Shown here piece by piece: positions 1 to 9,340 of a stretch of DNA of 64,000 nucleotides. Source of the stretch: Geoanaerobacter pelophilus. GTDB lineage: Bacteria > Desulfobacterota > Desulfuromonadia > Geobacterales > DSM-12255. The notes beneath the pieces were generated by a model. The model did no database searches. It saw nothing but the letters and a program-made list of their open reading frames with translations, and was not told the DNA's origin. The stretch covers positions 310,001 through 374,000 of the forward strand of contig NZ_JAHCVJ010000004.1 in NCBI RefSeq assembly GCF_018476885.1, in the 5' to 3' direction. Within the stretch, counting starts at the first letter, position 1, and every line of letters begins with the position of its first letter. The position numbers and the translations under genes are program-made.

Positions 1-2
1 CG

Positions 3-350
3 CTGCGCCATCTGGAACTGTTCCCGGTTGAGATCAACGGCGCTGACTATGAAGTACTGCTGCGGATCCCCGGGATCGGCGTCCGCTCGGCCCAGCGCAT
101 CGTCAGGGCGCGGCGGCAGGGGCATCTGAGCATGGACGACCTGGCAAAGCTCGGCGTGGTGCTGAAGCGGGCGCGCTATTTCATAACCGCCAGAGGCCGC
201 TATGCCGGCGAATGCGCCATTGACAGCACTCTGCTGCGGAGCCGGCTGCTCGAAACTCCGGCGAAAAAGGGTGCAGCACAGCTTGAGTTGCCGTTTTCCC
301 GGCCCCAGGCAAGTGACGAAGCAATCAGCCTGATCTCAGGGGAGCTGTAA
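3..350 (+). CDS. Putative DNA modification/repair radical SAM protein, C-terminal part (5' end outside window)
   Basis: The frame is open from the left edge and ends with TAA at 348-350, so only about 115 C-terminal residues are present. They include a helix-hairpin-helix DNA-binding motif, LLRIPGIGVRSAQRIV, near window residues 19-35. The radical SAM core would lie to the left and cannot be seen. The call rests on this HhH tail and on the next gene, a DUF4130 protein. Those two families (TIGR03916-type radical SAM and TIGR03915-type partner) are known to occur as adjacent pairs and are thought to act in DNA metabolism. The stop codon overlaps the next start by one base (TAATG), so the two are translationally coupled. 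Confidence 0.7.
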   Translation: MRHLELFPVEINGADYEVLLRIPGIGVRSAQRIVRARRQGHLSMDDLAKLGVVLKRARYFITARGRYAGECAIDSTLLRSRLLETPAKKGAAQLELPFSRPQASDEAISLISGEL

Positions 351-1096
351 TGAGCGGCGTCTACCGCTACGACGGCAGCTTCAGCGGACTGCTGACGGTG
401 ATGGCCCGGCTGCTGCCGCAACGCACAGTTCCAGATGCCATTGGCATAGATCCGCCCCAGCAACAAAGCCTTTTTTGCGAGGCGATCGACGTTGCAACCG
501 ACGAACGGCTGGTGGAACAGTTCTGGCCCGAGCTGATCGCACGGCTGACGCCGGGCTGCCTCCACCGCATCCGCCAGGTCTTTCTGGCCGATTACCCGGA
601 GCGGGAGCTGCTGATCTGCCGCTACCTGCTGCTTGCCTGGGAAAAAGGGCGCGGGGTTGCCGGCATGCTGGCCCACCCGCAGGTGGCGCCGCTCTGGAAA
701 CTGGCACAGCAGGTGGGCCACGAAGCGCACCGCTACCTGGGGTTTGTTCGGTTCCAGGAGGTAAACGGCGGTTTTTATTACAGCGCCATCGCTCCCGATC
801 ACCGGATTCTGCCACTTATTGCCTCGCATTTTGCCGCCCGCTTCAGCGACCAGCAGTGGGTGATTCATGACCAAAACCATGGCGAGGGGATCGTCTATGA
901 TCTGCGTCAGCGGCACTGGCTGTTGCTCCCGATGGAACGCCACGCCAAACCGGACCTGACTCCAGATGAAGAGCATTTTCAACAGTTGTGGCGCAGCTAC
1001 TTTACAACCCTGGCGATCGACGAGCGGCAAAATCTCAGGCTGCAGCAGGGAAAGGTGCCGCTCAAAGTGCGGCCGTGGCTGGTGGAATTTGGCTAG
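350..1096 (+). CDS. DUF4130 / TIGR03915-family putative DNA metabolism protein
   Basis: This 248-residue soluble protein has no signal peptide or membrane segment. The central part, with YLLLAWEKGRG and then RYLGFVRFQEVNGGFYYS, fits the DUF4130 domain, which in other bacteria is also found fused to a uracil-DNA glycosylase-type domain. Later motifs such as HDQNHGEGIVYDLR and LWRSYFTTLAIDERQN match the conserved second half of the family. It starts at the ATG that overlaps the stop of the upstream radical SAM gene. A DNA repair or base modification role is inferred from pairing only; no reaction is known to me. Confidence 0.75.
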   Translation: MSGVYRYDGSFSGLLTVMARLLPQRTVPDAIGIDPPQQQSLFCEAIDVATDERLVEQFWPELIARLTPGCLHRIRQVFLADYPERELLICRYLLLAWEKGRGVAGMLAHPQVAPLWKLAQQVGHEAHRYLGFVRFQEVNGGFYYSAIAPDHRILPLIASHFAARFSDQQWVIHDQNHGEGIVYDLRQRHWLLLPMERHAKPDLTPDEEHFQQLWRSYFTTLAIDERQNLRLQQGKVPLKVRPWLVEFG

Positions 1097-1129
1097 CTGC
1101 TTATTTTTATGATCACGCTCATTTAATTG

Positions 1130-1182
1130 TTGCATTACATTTACCTCCTGTTTATTATGAGCGCAGTCACAATAAACAGGAG
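1130..1182 (+). promoter_or_regulatory. Promoter and probable TetR operator of the 1191-4628 operon
   Basis: A sigma-70-like promoter reads TTGCAT (1130-1135), 17-bp spacer, TATTAT (1153-1158). A perfect 12-bp inverted repeat, CTCCTGTTTATT at 1145-1156 and AATAAACAGGAG at 1171-1182, has a 14-bp spacer. Its left arm covers the -10 box and its right arm contains the GGAG ribosome binding site of the TetR gene at 1191. This is the usual geometry of an autoregulated TetR-family operator. Confidence 0.75.
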
Positions 1183-1190
1183 CAGATAGT

Positions 1191-1814
1191 ATGCGTATCA
1201 GCGAGCAGGCCAAGCATGAGACCAGAAGCCGCATTCTGACGACAGCGGCGGAGCTCTTTTGCACAAAAGGGTTCGAGGAGAGCACTACCAGGGAGATCGC
1301 CCTGACAGCGGGGCTGGCTGCCGGAACCATGTTCAACTACTTTCCCAGCAAGGAAACCCTGGCCATGACCATGGTTACAGAGGCGCTCCGCCAGGGAACC
1401 GAAGATTTTCGCCGGCGCCGGACCAACGAGGAACAACTTGCCGAAGAACTGTTCATGTTTATCGCCTCCGGTCTGCGACTGCTGCAGCCGATGCGCCCCT
1501 TTCTCGGCCCGGTGCTGGAACGCTCCTTAAGCCCATTTCCCCGCAAGTCAACCTGCCCCGAAGGTGATGCGACCCGACAGGAGCACCTGGCCGTGGTGCA
1601 GGAGATCATCAACCACCACGGCTTTACCGAGCCACCGGATCATGTGGCAATGACCATCTACTGGTCCCTCTACCTGGGGATCCTCGCCTGCTGGACCAAT
1701 GATCCATCCCCCAACCAGGAGGAGAGCCGCGCCATGATCGACTATTCCCTGCAGGTATTTGTGCAGATGATTACCGGCGGCGATGCCGAGAAAGGAGCGG
1801 CCAATGACTGCTGA
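1191..1814 (+). CDS. TetR/AcrR-family transcriptional regulator
   Basis: This 207-residue protein has a typical TetR N-terminal DNA-binding domain. The recognition region TREIALTAGLAAGTMFNYF and the trailing PSKETL match the family helix-turn-helix at about residues 28-58. The C-terminal ligand-binding half is divergent, as is normal. The gene follows a strong promoter overlapped by a 12-bp inverted repeat, so autorepression is likely. Its end overlaps the start of the ABC1 kinase gene, and a radical SAM gene follows after 11 bp, so it probably controls all three. The inducer is unknown; if the radical SAM enzyme modifies hopanoids, a lipid or envelope-stress ligand would be a reasonable guess. 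Confidence 0.9.
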   Translation: MRISEQAKHETRSRILTTAAELFCTKGFEESTTREIALTAGLAAGTMFNYFPSKETLAMTMVTEALRQGTEDFRRRRTNEEQLAEELFMFIASGLRLLQPMRPFLGPVLERSLSPFPRKSTCPEGDATRQEHLAVVQEIINHHGFTEPPDHVAMTIYWSLYLGILACWTNDPSPNQEESRAMIDYSLQVFVQMITGGDAEKGAANDC

Positions 1815-3258
1815 ACTTGGGACCGAAACGAAACTGACCCGGCTGGAGGCGCTCCGCCGCGCCCTGCCCAAGGAACCCGCAATGGACCCGACCGGCCAAC
1901 GATTGGCGCAACTGGTTGACCGGATCGCCGAGCAGAGGGTGCCGGTGAATGGCCTTATCCGGCTCTGGACCCTGGGGTCGCTACAGGCGCGGGTCACCGC
2001 CGGCTATTTCGCTTACTGGCTGCGTAGCCGCTTTGTCGATGCGGACGAACGGCAGCGCCTGAAAAGCGAGGCCCACCTGGCTGCAGCGGTGAAGCTCTTC
2101 GGCACCATGGGTTACCTGCGGGGGGCGGTGATGAAGATAGGGCAGCTACTGGCCAATCTCCCCGAGGTAGCGCCAGAGGAGTTCAGCGAAGTGCTTGCCG
2201 CTCTGCACTTCGAGGCGCCTCCCATGCACTTTGCCATGGTGCGGGAGCTCTTTCTCGACGAGTTCGGCAAGGAGCCGGAGGAGCTCTTCGCCTCTTTCGA
2301 CCGGCAGGCCTTTGCCGCAGCCTCTCTGGGCCAGGTGCATCGTGCCCGGCTGCACAGCGGCGAAGAGGTGGCGGTCAAGATCCAGTACCCCGGCATCGCC
2401 CGAACTATCCGCTCTGACATGCGCAACCTCCGTCTCATGCTCCAGCCGCTCTGTCTGACCAGGGACTGGCAGAATACCACCGACAAACTGGCTGACATCG
2501 AACAAATGCTGCTCATGGAGACCGATTATGAAGCCGAGGCCGGTTACTACACCCAAGCCCGGCAGCTCTTCACCGCAGCGGATCAGGTGGTGGTGCCGCA
2601 AGTCTACAGGGAGTATTGCAGCAAGCGGGTGTTGACCACCGAGTTTCTGGCAGGGTGCCATCTCGACGAGTTCCTTGCCGGCAAACCGAGCCAGGTCGAG
2701 CGGAACCGGTTCACCGACCTGCTCACCGTGGCCACTTTCCGCGTCTATTACCGGCTGCACTGGTTCATGGCCGATCCGCATCCCGGCAACTTCATCTTCA
2801 TGGCAGACGGCCGACTCGGATTGATCGACTTCGGCTGCACCCGGGTCATGACCGACGAGGAATGGCAGTTGTCTAGCGCTGCGGAGCAGGCGTTCCTGCA
2901 AGGAGACGAGGCGCGGCTTAACATGATCACTGCCAAGGCCTGTCTGTTCAATGGCCCGGAAGATATTGAACCCGACCGGCTAAAAACGGTGCGGGAAGGG
3001 GTGGACTGGCAGCTGGAGCCCTGGCGCCAGGAAGGGCTGTTTGATTTCGGCGACCGGGAGTTTTTCCGTCGCGGCATTGATTGCATCGTGGCCATGGCCA
3101 AGAAACGCTATACCTGCGGCGCACCACTCTACATCTGGACCAATCGCTTTACCCTTGGCGGCCGGGCCTTCTGTTACCGCCTGCAGGGGCAATGCGATTT
3201 CAGAAAAATCCATCAGCAGGAGTCGCTTGCGGCCTCCGCTGCAGCAAGCATATCGTAG
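1804..3258 (+). CDS. ABC1 kinase-like (AarF/UbiB/COQ8 family) protein
   Basis: The protein is 484 residues from the ATG at 1804. An in-frame ATG at 1783 exists, but AAAGGAG at 1791-1797 sits six bases before 1804. Family motifs are visible in order: VMKIGQLLANLPEVAPEEF (KxGQ motif), AAASLGQVHRARL (alanine-rich loop), VAVKIQYPGI (lysine of strand 3), ADPHPGNF (catalytic loop) and LIDFG (metal-binding DFG-like motif). Members are atypical kinases or ATPases that support ubiquinone synthesis and lipid handling. This copy is not next to ubiquinone genes. It overlaps the TetR gene by 11 bp and is followed by a B12 radical SAM gene, suggesting a role linked to that enzyme or its lipid substrate. 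There is no clear C-terminal membrane anchor. Confidence 0.85.
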   Translation: MTAELGTETKLTRLEALRRALPKEPAMDPTGQRLAQLVDRIAEQRVPVNGLIRLWTLGSLQARVTAGYFAYWLRSRFVDADERQRLKSEAHLAAAVKLFGTMGYLRGAVMKIGQLLANLPEVAPEEFSEVLAALHFEAPPMHFAMVRELFLDEFGKEPEELFASFDRQAFAAASLGQVHRARLHSGEEVAVKIQYPGIARTIRSDMRNLRLMLQPLCLTRDWQNTTDKLADIEQMLLMETDYEAEAGYYTQARQLFTAADQVVVPQVYREYCSKRVLTTEFLAGCHLDEFLAGKPSQVERNRFTDLLTVATFRVYYRLHWFMADPHPGNFIFMADGRLGLIDFGCTRVMTDEEWQLSSAAEQAFLQGDEARLNMITAKACLFNGPEDIEPDRLKTVREGVDWQLEPWRQEGLFDFGDREFFRRGIDCIVAMAKKRYTCGAPLYIWTNRFTLGGRAFCYRLQGQCDFRKIHQQESLAASAAASIS

Positions 3259-3269
3259 GAGGCAACACC

Positions 3270-4628
3270 ATGCGCGTTCTGCTCATCCAGCCACCCAGCA
3301 GCGATCCGTTGATGGACCAGGTCTATCTGTTTGAGCCTCTGGCCCTGGAATACCTGGGGGCCGGCCTCAAACTGGACGGCCATGAGGTGGAGCTGCTTGA
3401 CGCCCGCCTGGACCCAGATCCGGAAAGCGCCTGCAACAGATTCCAGCCAGACCTGGTGGGGCTGACCGGCTTTACCAGCCATGTGAATATCATCAAGCAA
3501 TTGGCGACACGGCTCAAGACCATTAGCCCCGAACTGCTGATAATCGTCGGCGGCCACCATGCCACGGTCCAGCCGGAAGAGTTCAACGTGCCGGACATCG
3601 ATGTGGTGGTGATCGGCGAAGGGGTCTTTACCCTGCGGGAGATCGTCCGGGCAGTAGAACAGGGGAGCGGCTTCAGCGAGATCAAAGGGCTGGCCCTCCC
3701 CTGTCCTGACGGCATGATCTACAGCGAACCCCGGCCATACACCGACCTGAACGCACTCCCCTGCCCCGACCGTGGCCTGACTGCCGGTTACCGGCAGCAT
3801 TATTTCAGCGAATGGTTCAAGCCGCTCGCCTCGATCCGCACCTCGCTCGGATGCACGGCTCGCTGCAATTTCTGCGCTCTCTGGGGGATTACCGGCGGCA
3901 AGTACCTGCGTCGCGATCCGGAGGCTGTGGTGGCGGAGCTGAAGACCATTGCCGAGCCAAACATCTTTTTCTGCGACGACGAGTCAATGTGTGACGTGAA
4001 GCGGATGGACCGGCTGGCTGACCTGATCCGGGAGGCGGGAATCAAAAAGAACTTTTTCCTCTACGGCCGGGTGGACACCATCGTCAACCATGCGGAGCTG
4101 TTTGCCAAGTGGGCCAAGATCGGACTGGCCCAGGTGTTCGTGGGGATGGAGGACTTTTCCGATGAGCGGCTGGCAGCCATGAATAAGGGGGTAACCTCGG
4201 CCCAGCAGATCCAGGCGGCCAAGATCCTCGATGACTTGGGGATTATGATGTATGCTTCGTTCATGGTTGATCCGGCGTACCGGCGCGAGGATTTCCGCTC
4301 GCTAATCGTCTACGTGCGCCGGCTGAGGCTGAAGTACGCCACCTTCACCGTAATGACACCGCTCCCCGGCACTGCACTGCACAAAGAGCGGGAGCAGGAG
4401 ATTCTCAGTCGCAAACCGGAGCTGTACGACATGCTCCATGCGCTGCTGCCCACCACGCTGCCGCTGGAAGAGTTCTACCGGGAACTGGCAAATCTCTACA
4501 CCAATGCTGTGCCGTTCTACCGGGTATTGCCGGCCCTGTACCGCTTCGGCATGCACGGCCTGCTGCTCCGCATCCGTTTGTTCGGCCGGATTCTGGCCAA
4601 GATCAAAGCGGGACACCTGGACTACTGA
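3270..4628 (+). CDS. B12-binding-domain radical SAM protein, candidate hopanoid C-3 methylase (HpnR-like)
   Basis: The protein is 452 residues from ATG 3270, chosen because AGGAGG lies at 3258-3263. The frame is open further upstream but inside the kinase gene. Residues 1-150 look like a cobalamin-binding Rossmann domain (MRVLLIQPPSSD, VGLTGFTSH, IVGGHHATVQPEEF, VVVIGEGVF). The radical SAM core follows with the CxxxCxxC cluster motif CTARCNFC near residue 200 and then LWGITGGKYLRR and FFCDDESMCDV. Enzymes of this build perform radical methylations or rearrangements on unactivated carbons. The overall pattern resembles the hopanoid C-3 methylase HpnR as I remember it, and Geobacters make hopanoids, but that identity is not proven here. 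It is the last gene of the tetR-kinase operon. Confidence 0.6.
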   Translation: MRVLLIQPPSSDPLMDQVYLFEPLALEYLGAGLKLDGHEVELLDARLDPDPESACNRFQPDLVGLTGFTSHVNIIKQLATRLKTISPELLIIVGGHHATVQPEEFNVPDIDVVVIGEGVFTLREIVRAVEQGSGFSEIKGLALPCPDGMIYSEPRPYTDLNALPCPDRGLTAGYRQHYFSEWFKPLASIRTSLGCTARCNFCALWGITGGKYLRRDPEAVVAELKTIAEPNIFFCDDESMCDVKRMDRLADLIREAGIKKNFFLYGRVDTIVNHAELFAKWAKIGLAQVFVGMEDFSDERLAAMNKGVTSAQQIQAAKILDDLGIMMYASFMVDPAYRREDFRSLIVYVRRLRLKYATFTVMTPLPGTALHKEREQEILSRKPELYDMLHALLPTTLPLEEFYRELANLYTNAVPFYRVLPALYRFGMHGLLLRIRLFGRILAKIKAGHLDY

Positions 4629-4664
4629 GCAACACCAAGAGCAACGAGGTGCTGCCATCTGGTT

Positions 4665-5738
4665 TCAATCGCTATTGCTGTCAAAGATAACCTCAAACCT
4701 CGCGGCTGTTGCTTGAAAAGCCTCAAGCACCCGAACATCAAAATGACCCGGCATGGTCCGGCCATCACCTTCGCAGATGATGCGACACGCCTCTTCATGG
4801 CTATAGGCAGGCTTATAAACCCTTTTGCTGCGCAAGGCGTCATACTGGTCCACCAGCATGACGATCCGTCCCTCGATCGGAATACTGTCACCCTTGAGAC
4901 CATTCGGGTAGCCGGTGCCGTCCCAGCGTTCATGGTGATTGAGCGCAATGGAGGCCGCCATTTTCAGCATGGGGAACGATGAGCCGCGCAGGATTTTCTC
5001 ACCAACCGCGGTGTGACGCTTCATCACGTCAAACTCCTCTGCGGTCAGGCTCCCCTGCTTGAGCAGGATGGAGTCGGGCACCCCGATCTTGCCGACATCG
5101 TGCATGGCGCTGGCAACACTGATGGTCTCGACAAAGTCATCGTCAAGCCCCATCTCCCGTGCAAGCAGCCCGGCATAAAGTCCGATCCTGGAGATATGGC
5201 GACCGGTGTCTTCATCCCTGAGCTCTGCTGCGGCAGTCAGCCTGGCGATGGTTTCCACACTCATATCCTTCAGCTTGGCCAGGGCATCGGCAAGTTCGGC
5301 CGTCCGCTGGACAACGGTCTGTTCCAGCTCCTGGCGATAATTTTTCTCAATCTCCTTCAGCCGCCTGAAATCAACCGCTTTCCCGACGCTGTGAATCAGG
5401 TACTGGGCGTTGTACGGCTTGATGATAAAGTCGTAGGCCCCTTTCTTCACGGCAGAGACCGCCACATCGAATTCCGGAAAAGCGGTCATGAGGATCACCG
5501 GAGTTTCGGTGTCAGTGCGCCGGATCGCCTCCAGAAGCTCTACCCCACTCATACCAGGCATGTTTACGTCGGTAAGAAAGACATCGACATTGTTGTTCTC
5601 CCTGGCATTAAGGGCGCTTTCACCGCTGTCACAGGAATAAACCTGGAACCCGACCATGGAAAGCAGTGTTGATACGCTGTTCAGCACATGGGGGTCATCA
5701 TCGATGACCATGATTGACCCTTTTGACGCCTCATTCAT
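4665..5738 (-). CDS. Response regulator with HD-GYP domain (RpfG-type c-di-GMP phosphodiesterase)
   Basis: The 357-residue protein has a receiver domain at about residues 8-125, with acidic pocket IDDD and phosphoacceptor Asp in FLTDVNMPG (about residue 57), and the conserved K in FIIKPY. A short helical linker leads to an HD-GYP domain at about 160-345 with [17 protein letters not shown] and the following GLKGDSIP. The full HD and GYP motifs suggest an active cyclic di-nucleotide phosphodiesterase. The start overlaps the stop of the sensor kinase gene (ATGA), so this is its cognate regulator, giving a phosphorelay whose output is second-messenger turnover rather than DNA binding. Confidence 0.9.
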   Translation of the reverse strand: MNEASKGSIMVIDDDPHVLNSVSTLLSMVGFQVYSCDSGESALNARENNNVDVFLTDVNMPGMSGVELLEAIRRTDTETPVILMTAFPEFDVAVSAVKKGAYDFIIKPYNAQYLIHSVGKAVDFRRLKEIEKNYRQELEQTVVQRTAELADALAKLKDMSVETIARLTAAAELRDEDTGRHISRIGLYAGLLAREMGLDDDFVETISVASAMHDVGKIGVPDSILLKQGSLTAEEFDVMKRHTAVGEKILRGSSFPMLKMAASIALNHHERWDGTGYPNGLKGDSIPIEGRIVMLVDQYDALRSKRVYKPAYSHEEACRIICEGDGRTMPGHFDVRVLEAFQATAARFEVIFDSNSD

Positions 5739-8071
5739 CCTGGTTCTCCTCCTGAAACGGCACCCTCTGCAATAATTGGCAAGAAGATCTTGAAGCGGCT
5801 GCCCTGCCCCTTATCACTGGTACAGCTGATGAACCCGTTATGCCGTTTGACGATGCCGTAGGTGATGGAAAGCCCCAGCCCGCTGCCGCCACCCATCTCT
5901 TTGGTGGTAAAGAATGGTTCATAGATCCGTTTCAACGTCTCTTCGTCCATGCCGATGCCGGTATCGGCCACGGTCACCACTGCATAATCGCCGGTCTGGC
6001 CGTAGCCGAGCCGGTTGATCACCTCCAGGGTCATGTGACAAAATTCGGTGGCAACGGTAAGTTCGCCGCCACCGGTCAGAGCTTCCCTGGCGTTGGTAAC
6101 AACGTTCATGATTGCCTGTTCGATCTGGATACTGTCAGCCATGACGCGCAAAGGACTCTTGGCAATTTTTGTCTCAAGCCGGCACGCCGGCCCTAAATTG
6201 CCGCGGACAATTCTCACCATCCTGCCGACGAGCTCATTAATGTCGATGCACGTCAACGGGCCGGCTTGCTTCCGGCTGAATACCAGCAGGTTCTTGGTCA
6301 GCTTGGCGCCCCGCTCCGAGGAGCGGATAATCTCGGTTATACACCGTTTGATCTGGTCATCCTGATCGCACTTGATCTCCAGGATGCTGGCATAGCCAAC
6401 TATGGCTGTCAGGATATTGTTGAAATCATGGGCAACGCCGCCGGACAGCTGGCCGACCGCTTCCATTTTCTGGGCATGGCGGAGTTGCCCCTCAAGGCGT
6501 TTCTTTTCCGTGATATCTTCTTTAATCCCGATAAAATGGGTGATCTCCCCATTCGGCCCCTTGATCGGCGAGATCATCGCCTCTTCCCAGTAAAGCTCGC
6601 CGTTTTTCTTCTTGTTGAGGAACTCTCCGCGCCACTCGCGACCGTCAAGGATTGTTTCCCAAAGGTTGCGGTATGTTTCCACACTGGTCTGTCCCGATTT
6701 GAGCACCGCCGGGGTGCGGCCAACGACCTCTGACTCTGCATAGCCGGTGACTTCGGTGAATTTCGGATTGACGTGTTCGATCAACCCTTGGGGAGAGGTG
6801 ATCACAATAGTGACCGGGCTCTGGGTGATGGCATAGGAGAGGGTGCGCAGTTCATCCTCAAAACGCTTGCGTTCGGTGATGTCTTCGATCGTTTCGACGA
6901 CTGCAATGGTTTCACCGTTTGCAGAACGGATCGGCGCGGCATTGAAGAAGATATAGCAATCCTCGTTGCGCAGTTTGTACCACCCTTCTGCCTGCACCAA
7001 ACCAGGCAAGAGCTGGGACGTTTTAATCTGGCTGTAGAGTGTCGGCAGGAGTTCTTCCTTGCCGTCCAGCACAATATCGGCAAGACAGGGACGTTCATGG
7101 TCGTAGAATCCTCGCCATTGACCGGTTGTCCCGACAACCTCTTGCGCGGCCAAGCCGGTCAGGAGTTCGCAGGCCTTATTCCAGACAATCACCCGGTGCT
7201 GGTCATCAATAACAAAGGTCGGCGCCGATAAGTTCTCCAGCAGCTTTTCGTAAAACTCCTTCTGCTGGTGCAGCGCTGTTTCGACCCTCTTCTTCTCGGT
7301 AATGTCGATAATGATTGAATGAAGTACCGTTCTGCCACCCACGGTGACCGGGCTGCTGAACACTTCGACATTGCGGACATCGCCTCCGGCAAGCCGGTGC
7401 TCGAAATAGAGGGCTGCGGTTTTCCCCTGCCTGACCTCATCCATCAAGAGCATGACTTCGTTTGCCGGGAGCAAGTTGATATCGGTAATGTTCATCTGCA
7501 GCAACCGGCCATGGGAATATCCGTAGAAAGAGCATGCCGCTGGATTGGCATCCTCAATGGCACCGGTGAGCGGATCGATCAGGAGCATGATCGCCTGGTT
7601 CTGCATGAACTGACGGCGATAACGTTTCTCGCTGTGGCGCAGGATTTCTTCCATCTGCTTGCGTTCGGTAATATTGTCCAGGGTAAGCACCAGATGGCGG
7701 CTACCATCAATAAAAACCGGCTGAATACTGTAATTCACCACCATGGTAGCCTGGCCATAGCCATCTACCTGAATGGCAGCCTCATCTCTGCAGCCAGCCG
7801 TCGCCTCGGCAAGCACCCCTTTTATCGCCTGCATGATCGAACAGGAAGCGCATTCGTCAGAAAAGCCGCATCCTTGCGGAGAGCAATTGCGGTTGCGGCA
7901 ATTCAGCAGATCGCCGCAGCGGCTGCCGATCAGCGCGACCGGGTCTTTGTTGACAAGGCGCCCCATTGCCATGTTGGCGGACACGACTTCACAACGATCG
8001 TTGAGCAGCACCATCCCCAGCGGCGCCGTATCAAAGAGTATCTTGAAAATGTTGGTCTTTTCTGCATCCAT
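5735..8071 (-). CDS. Multi-PAS sensor histidine kinase
   Basis: This 778-residue protein has no obvious transmembrane segments, so it is probably cytoplasmic. Four PAS modules are suggested by repeated blocks at about residues 10-130, 145-265, 270-400 and 405-530, each ending in a PAC-like ITE(K/R)K. The first PAS contains six cysteines between about residues 50 and 75 ([12 protein letters not shown] and [11 protein letters not shown]). The HisKA helix holds the phospho-histidine in [17 protein letters not shown]. The ATPase domain shows [10 protein letters not shown] (N box), DTGIGMDEE (G1) and [15 protein letters not shown] (G2). It forms an operon with the overlapping HD-GYP regulator. The input signal is unknown; the cysteine cluster hints at redox or metal sensing. 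Confidence 0.9.
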   Translation of the reverse strand: MDAEKTNIFKILFDTAPLGMVLLNDRCEVVSANMAMGRLVNKDPVALIGSRCGDLLNCRNRNCSPQGCGFSDECASCSIMQAIKGVLAEATAGCRDEAAIQVDGYGQATMVVNYSIQPVFIDGSRHLVLTLDNITERKQMEEILRHSEKRYRRQFMQNQAIMLLIDPLTGAIEDANPAACSFYGYSHGRLLQMNITDINLLPANEVMLLMDEVRQGKTAALYFEHRLAGGDVRNVEVFSSPVTVGGRTVLHSIIIDITEKKRVETALHQQKEFYEKLLENLSAPTFVIDDQHRVIVWNKACELLTGLAAQEVVGTTGQWRGFYDHERPCLADIVLDGKEELLPTLYSQIKTSQLLPGLVQAEGWYKLRNEDCYIFFNAAPIRSANGETIAVVETIEDITERKRFEDELRTLSYAITQSPVTIVITSPQGLIEHVNPKFTEVTGYAESEVVGRTPAVLKSGQTSVETYRNLWETILDGREWRGEFLNKKKNGELYWEEAMISPIKGPNGEITHFIGIKEDITEKKRLEGQLRHAQKMEAVGQLSGGVAHDFNNILTAIVGYASILEIKCDQDDQIKRCITEIIRSSERGAKLTKNLLVFSRKQAGPLTCIDINELVGRMVRIVRGNLGPACRLETKIAKSPLRVMADSIQIEQAIMNVVTNAREALTGGGELTVATEFCHMTLEVINRLGYGQTGDYAVVTVADTGIGMDEETLKRIYEPFFTTKEMGGGSGLGLSITYGIVKRHNGFISCTSDKGQGSRFKIFLPIIAEGAVSGGEPG

Positions 8072-8260
8072 GGATCAATCCCGTTACATTATTATCGGGC
8101 AGTCAATCAGACAGGAACTCTTCGTTAATTTAATACAGTATACAAGGTTTTAATGTGACTACACACCAATCCGCATTTTTTTACGAGGTTGGGAACCTGA
8201 CAAGTCTGGCCATAACACCCAGGCGTCGAAAGCGAATGCACGCAAATTCGCCCCGCAAGG

Positions 8261-8289
8261 TTGACATCTCTTTGGTTGTCGCCGACAAT
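8261..8289 (+). promoter_or_regulatory. Sigma-70-type promoter for the HD-GYP gene at 8318
   Basis: TTGACA at 8261-8266 and GACAAT at 8284-8289 are separated by 17 bp. The expected transcript start near 8296 leaves a leader of about 22 nt before ATG 8318, which argues against any start inside the promoter. Confidence 0.65.
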
Positions 8290-8317
8290 CTATAGATTAC
8301 CCGTGTTAGGAATTAAG

Positions 8318-9286
8318 ATGCCCTCAGTAGAGACGTTTAAACCGCTTCCCATCGAATGTATCCTCCCCGAAATGTTTCCAGCAATCGCTCTTTACACAAA
8401 AGGGACCGGCTCCAATTATGTCCTTTACAAGCCGTATGATCGGCCATTTACCCTTGCCGACAAAGATCGTCTGGAGCGGACCAACAAGCAAAACATCTAT
8501 ATCCGCTCTGATGACTCCCCTGATCTGACCGCCTACATTGAGGAAAACCTCTCCGGTTTCCTGGTGGATGATTCCATCTCCCAGCGCTCGAAAAACATGG
8601 TTCTTTACCAGACCTCCATGGAGTTTGTTGCCGAGATCATGGAAGCGCCCCATATGCTGGCCGCCAACTTTACCCGGTGCAAAGGGCTGATTAGAAACCT
8701 CATGAAGCACGTCTCAACCTCTGCCTCACTCCTGTCCGTATTGCAGGAGGTGGCTGCAGGGCATCTTTATATCTTGTCGCATTCGGTCAAGGTCGCGGCG
8801 CTCACCATGCTCATGCACGAGAAGGCGTTCAATATCTGTCAGGACGAAATGCTGGATGTAGGGATTGGCGGGATACTGCACGATATCGGGATGACTTTGA
8901 TCTCTCCGGATATTCTGGAGAAACCCGAGGCGCTGTCTAACATCGAGTATGAAACGGTAAAGACCCATTCCCAAAAAGGGTACGAATTGCTGAATAAGGC
9001 CGGCGTGTTCAGCGACATTACCCTGACCATCGTCAGGCACCATCACGAAAAATGGGATGGCACCGGCTATCCGGCAAAGCTCAAGGGGAATAACATTTCC
9101 CGCTCTGCCCAGGTAGCCGCGGTCTGCGACATCTATTGCGCTCTGGTTTCCGACCGGGCATACCGCAAGGCCTCATCGCACGCTGAAGCAATAAGAATCA
9201 TGACCAGCGAAGCAGGGGGGACCTTCAACAAGGAGCTGTTCGAGCAGTTCAGAAAAATCGTCGATAGCCAGGCGCCTGTGGGTTGA
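8318..9286 (+). CDS. HD-GYP domain protein
   Basis: The protein is 322 residues from ATG 8318, chosen because a promoter occupies the upstream in-frame region and TTAGGAATT precedes this ATG. About 130 N-terminal residues, with YTKGTGSNYVLYKPYDRPFTLADKDRL, resemble the DUF3391-like region found before HD-GYP domains. The HD-GYP domain spans about 150-315 with LHDIGMTLISPDILEKP, RHHHEKWDGTGYP and the following AKLKGNNIS. The motif is complete, so it may hydrolyse c-di-GMP or a related cyclic dinucleotide. It has its own promoter and is divergent from the kinase/HD-GYP operon, giving two HD-GYP proteins within 5 kb. Confidence 0.88.
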   Translation: MPSVETFKPLPIECILPEMFPAIALYTKGTGSNYVLYKPYDRPFTLADKDRLERTNKQNIYIRSDDSPDLTAYIEENLSGFLVDDSISQRSKNMVLYQTSMEFVAEIMEAPHMLAANFTRCKGLIRNLMKHVSTSASLLSVLQEVAAGHLYILSHSVKVAALTMLMHEKAFNICQDEMLDVGIGGILHDIGMTLISPDILEKPEALSNIEYETVKTHSQKGYELLNKAGVFSDITLTIVRHHHEKWDGTGYPAKLKGNNISRSAQVAAVCDIYCALVSDRAYRKASSHAEAIRIMTSEAGGTFNKELFEQFRKIVDSQAPVG

Positions 9287-9340
9287 AGCGCCTTTATCGA
9301 CAATAATACACAGGCTGTCCCGCTCATCATGAACTCTCTA

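Noticed and set aside
200-1336. Long open frame on the minus strand opposite the DUF4130 and tetR genes
   Set aside because: It is antisense to two well-supported genes, has no ribosome binding site or recognisable domain, and reflects GC-rich codon bias.
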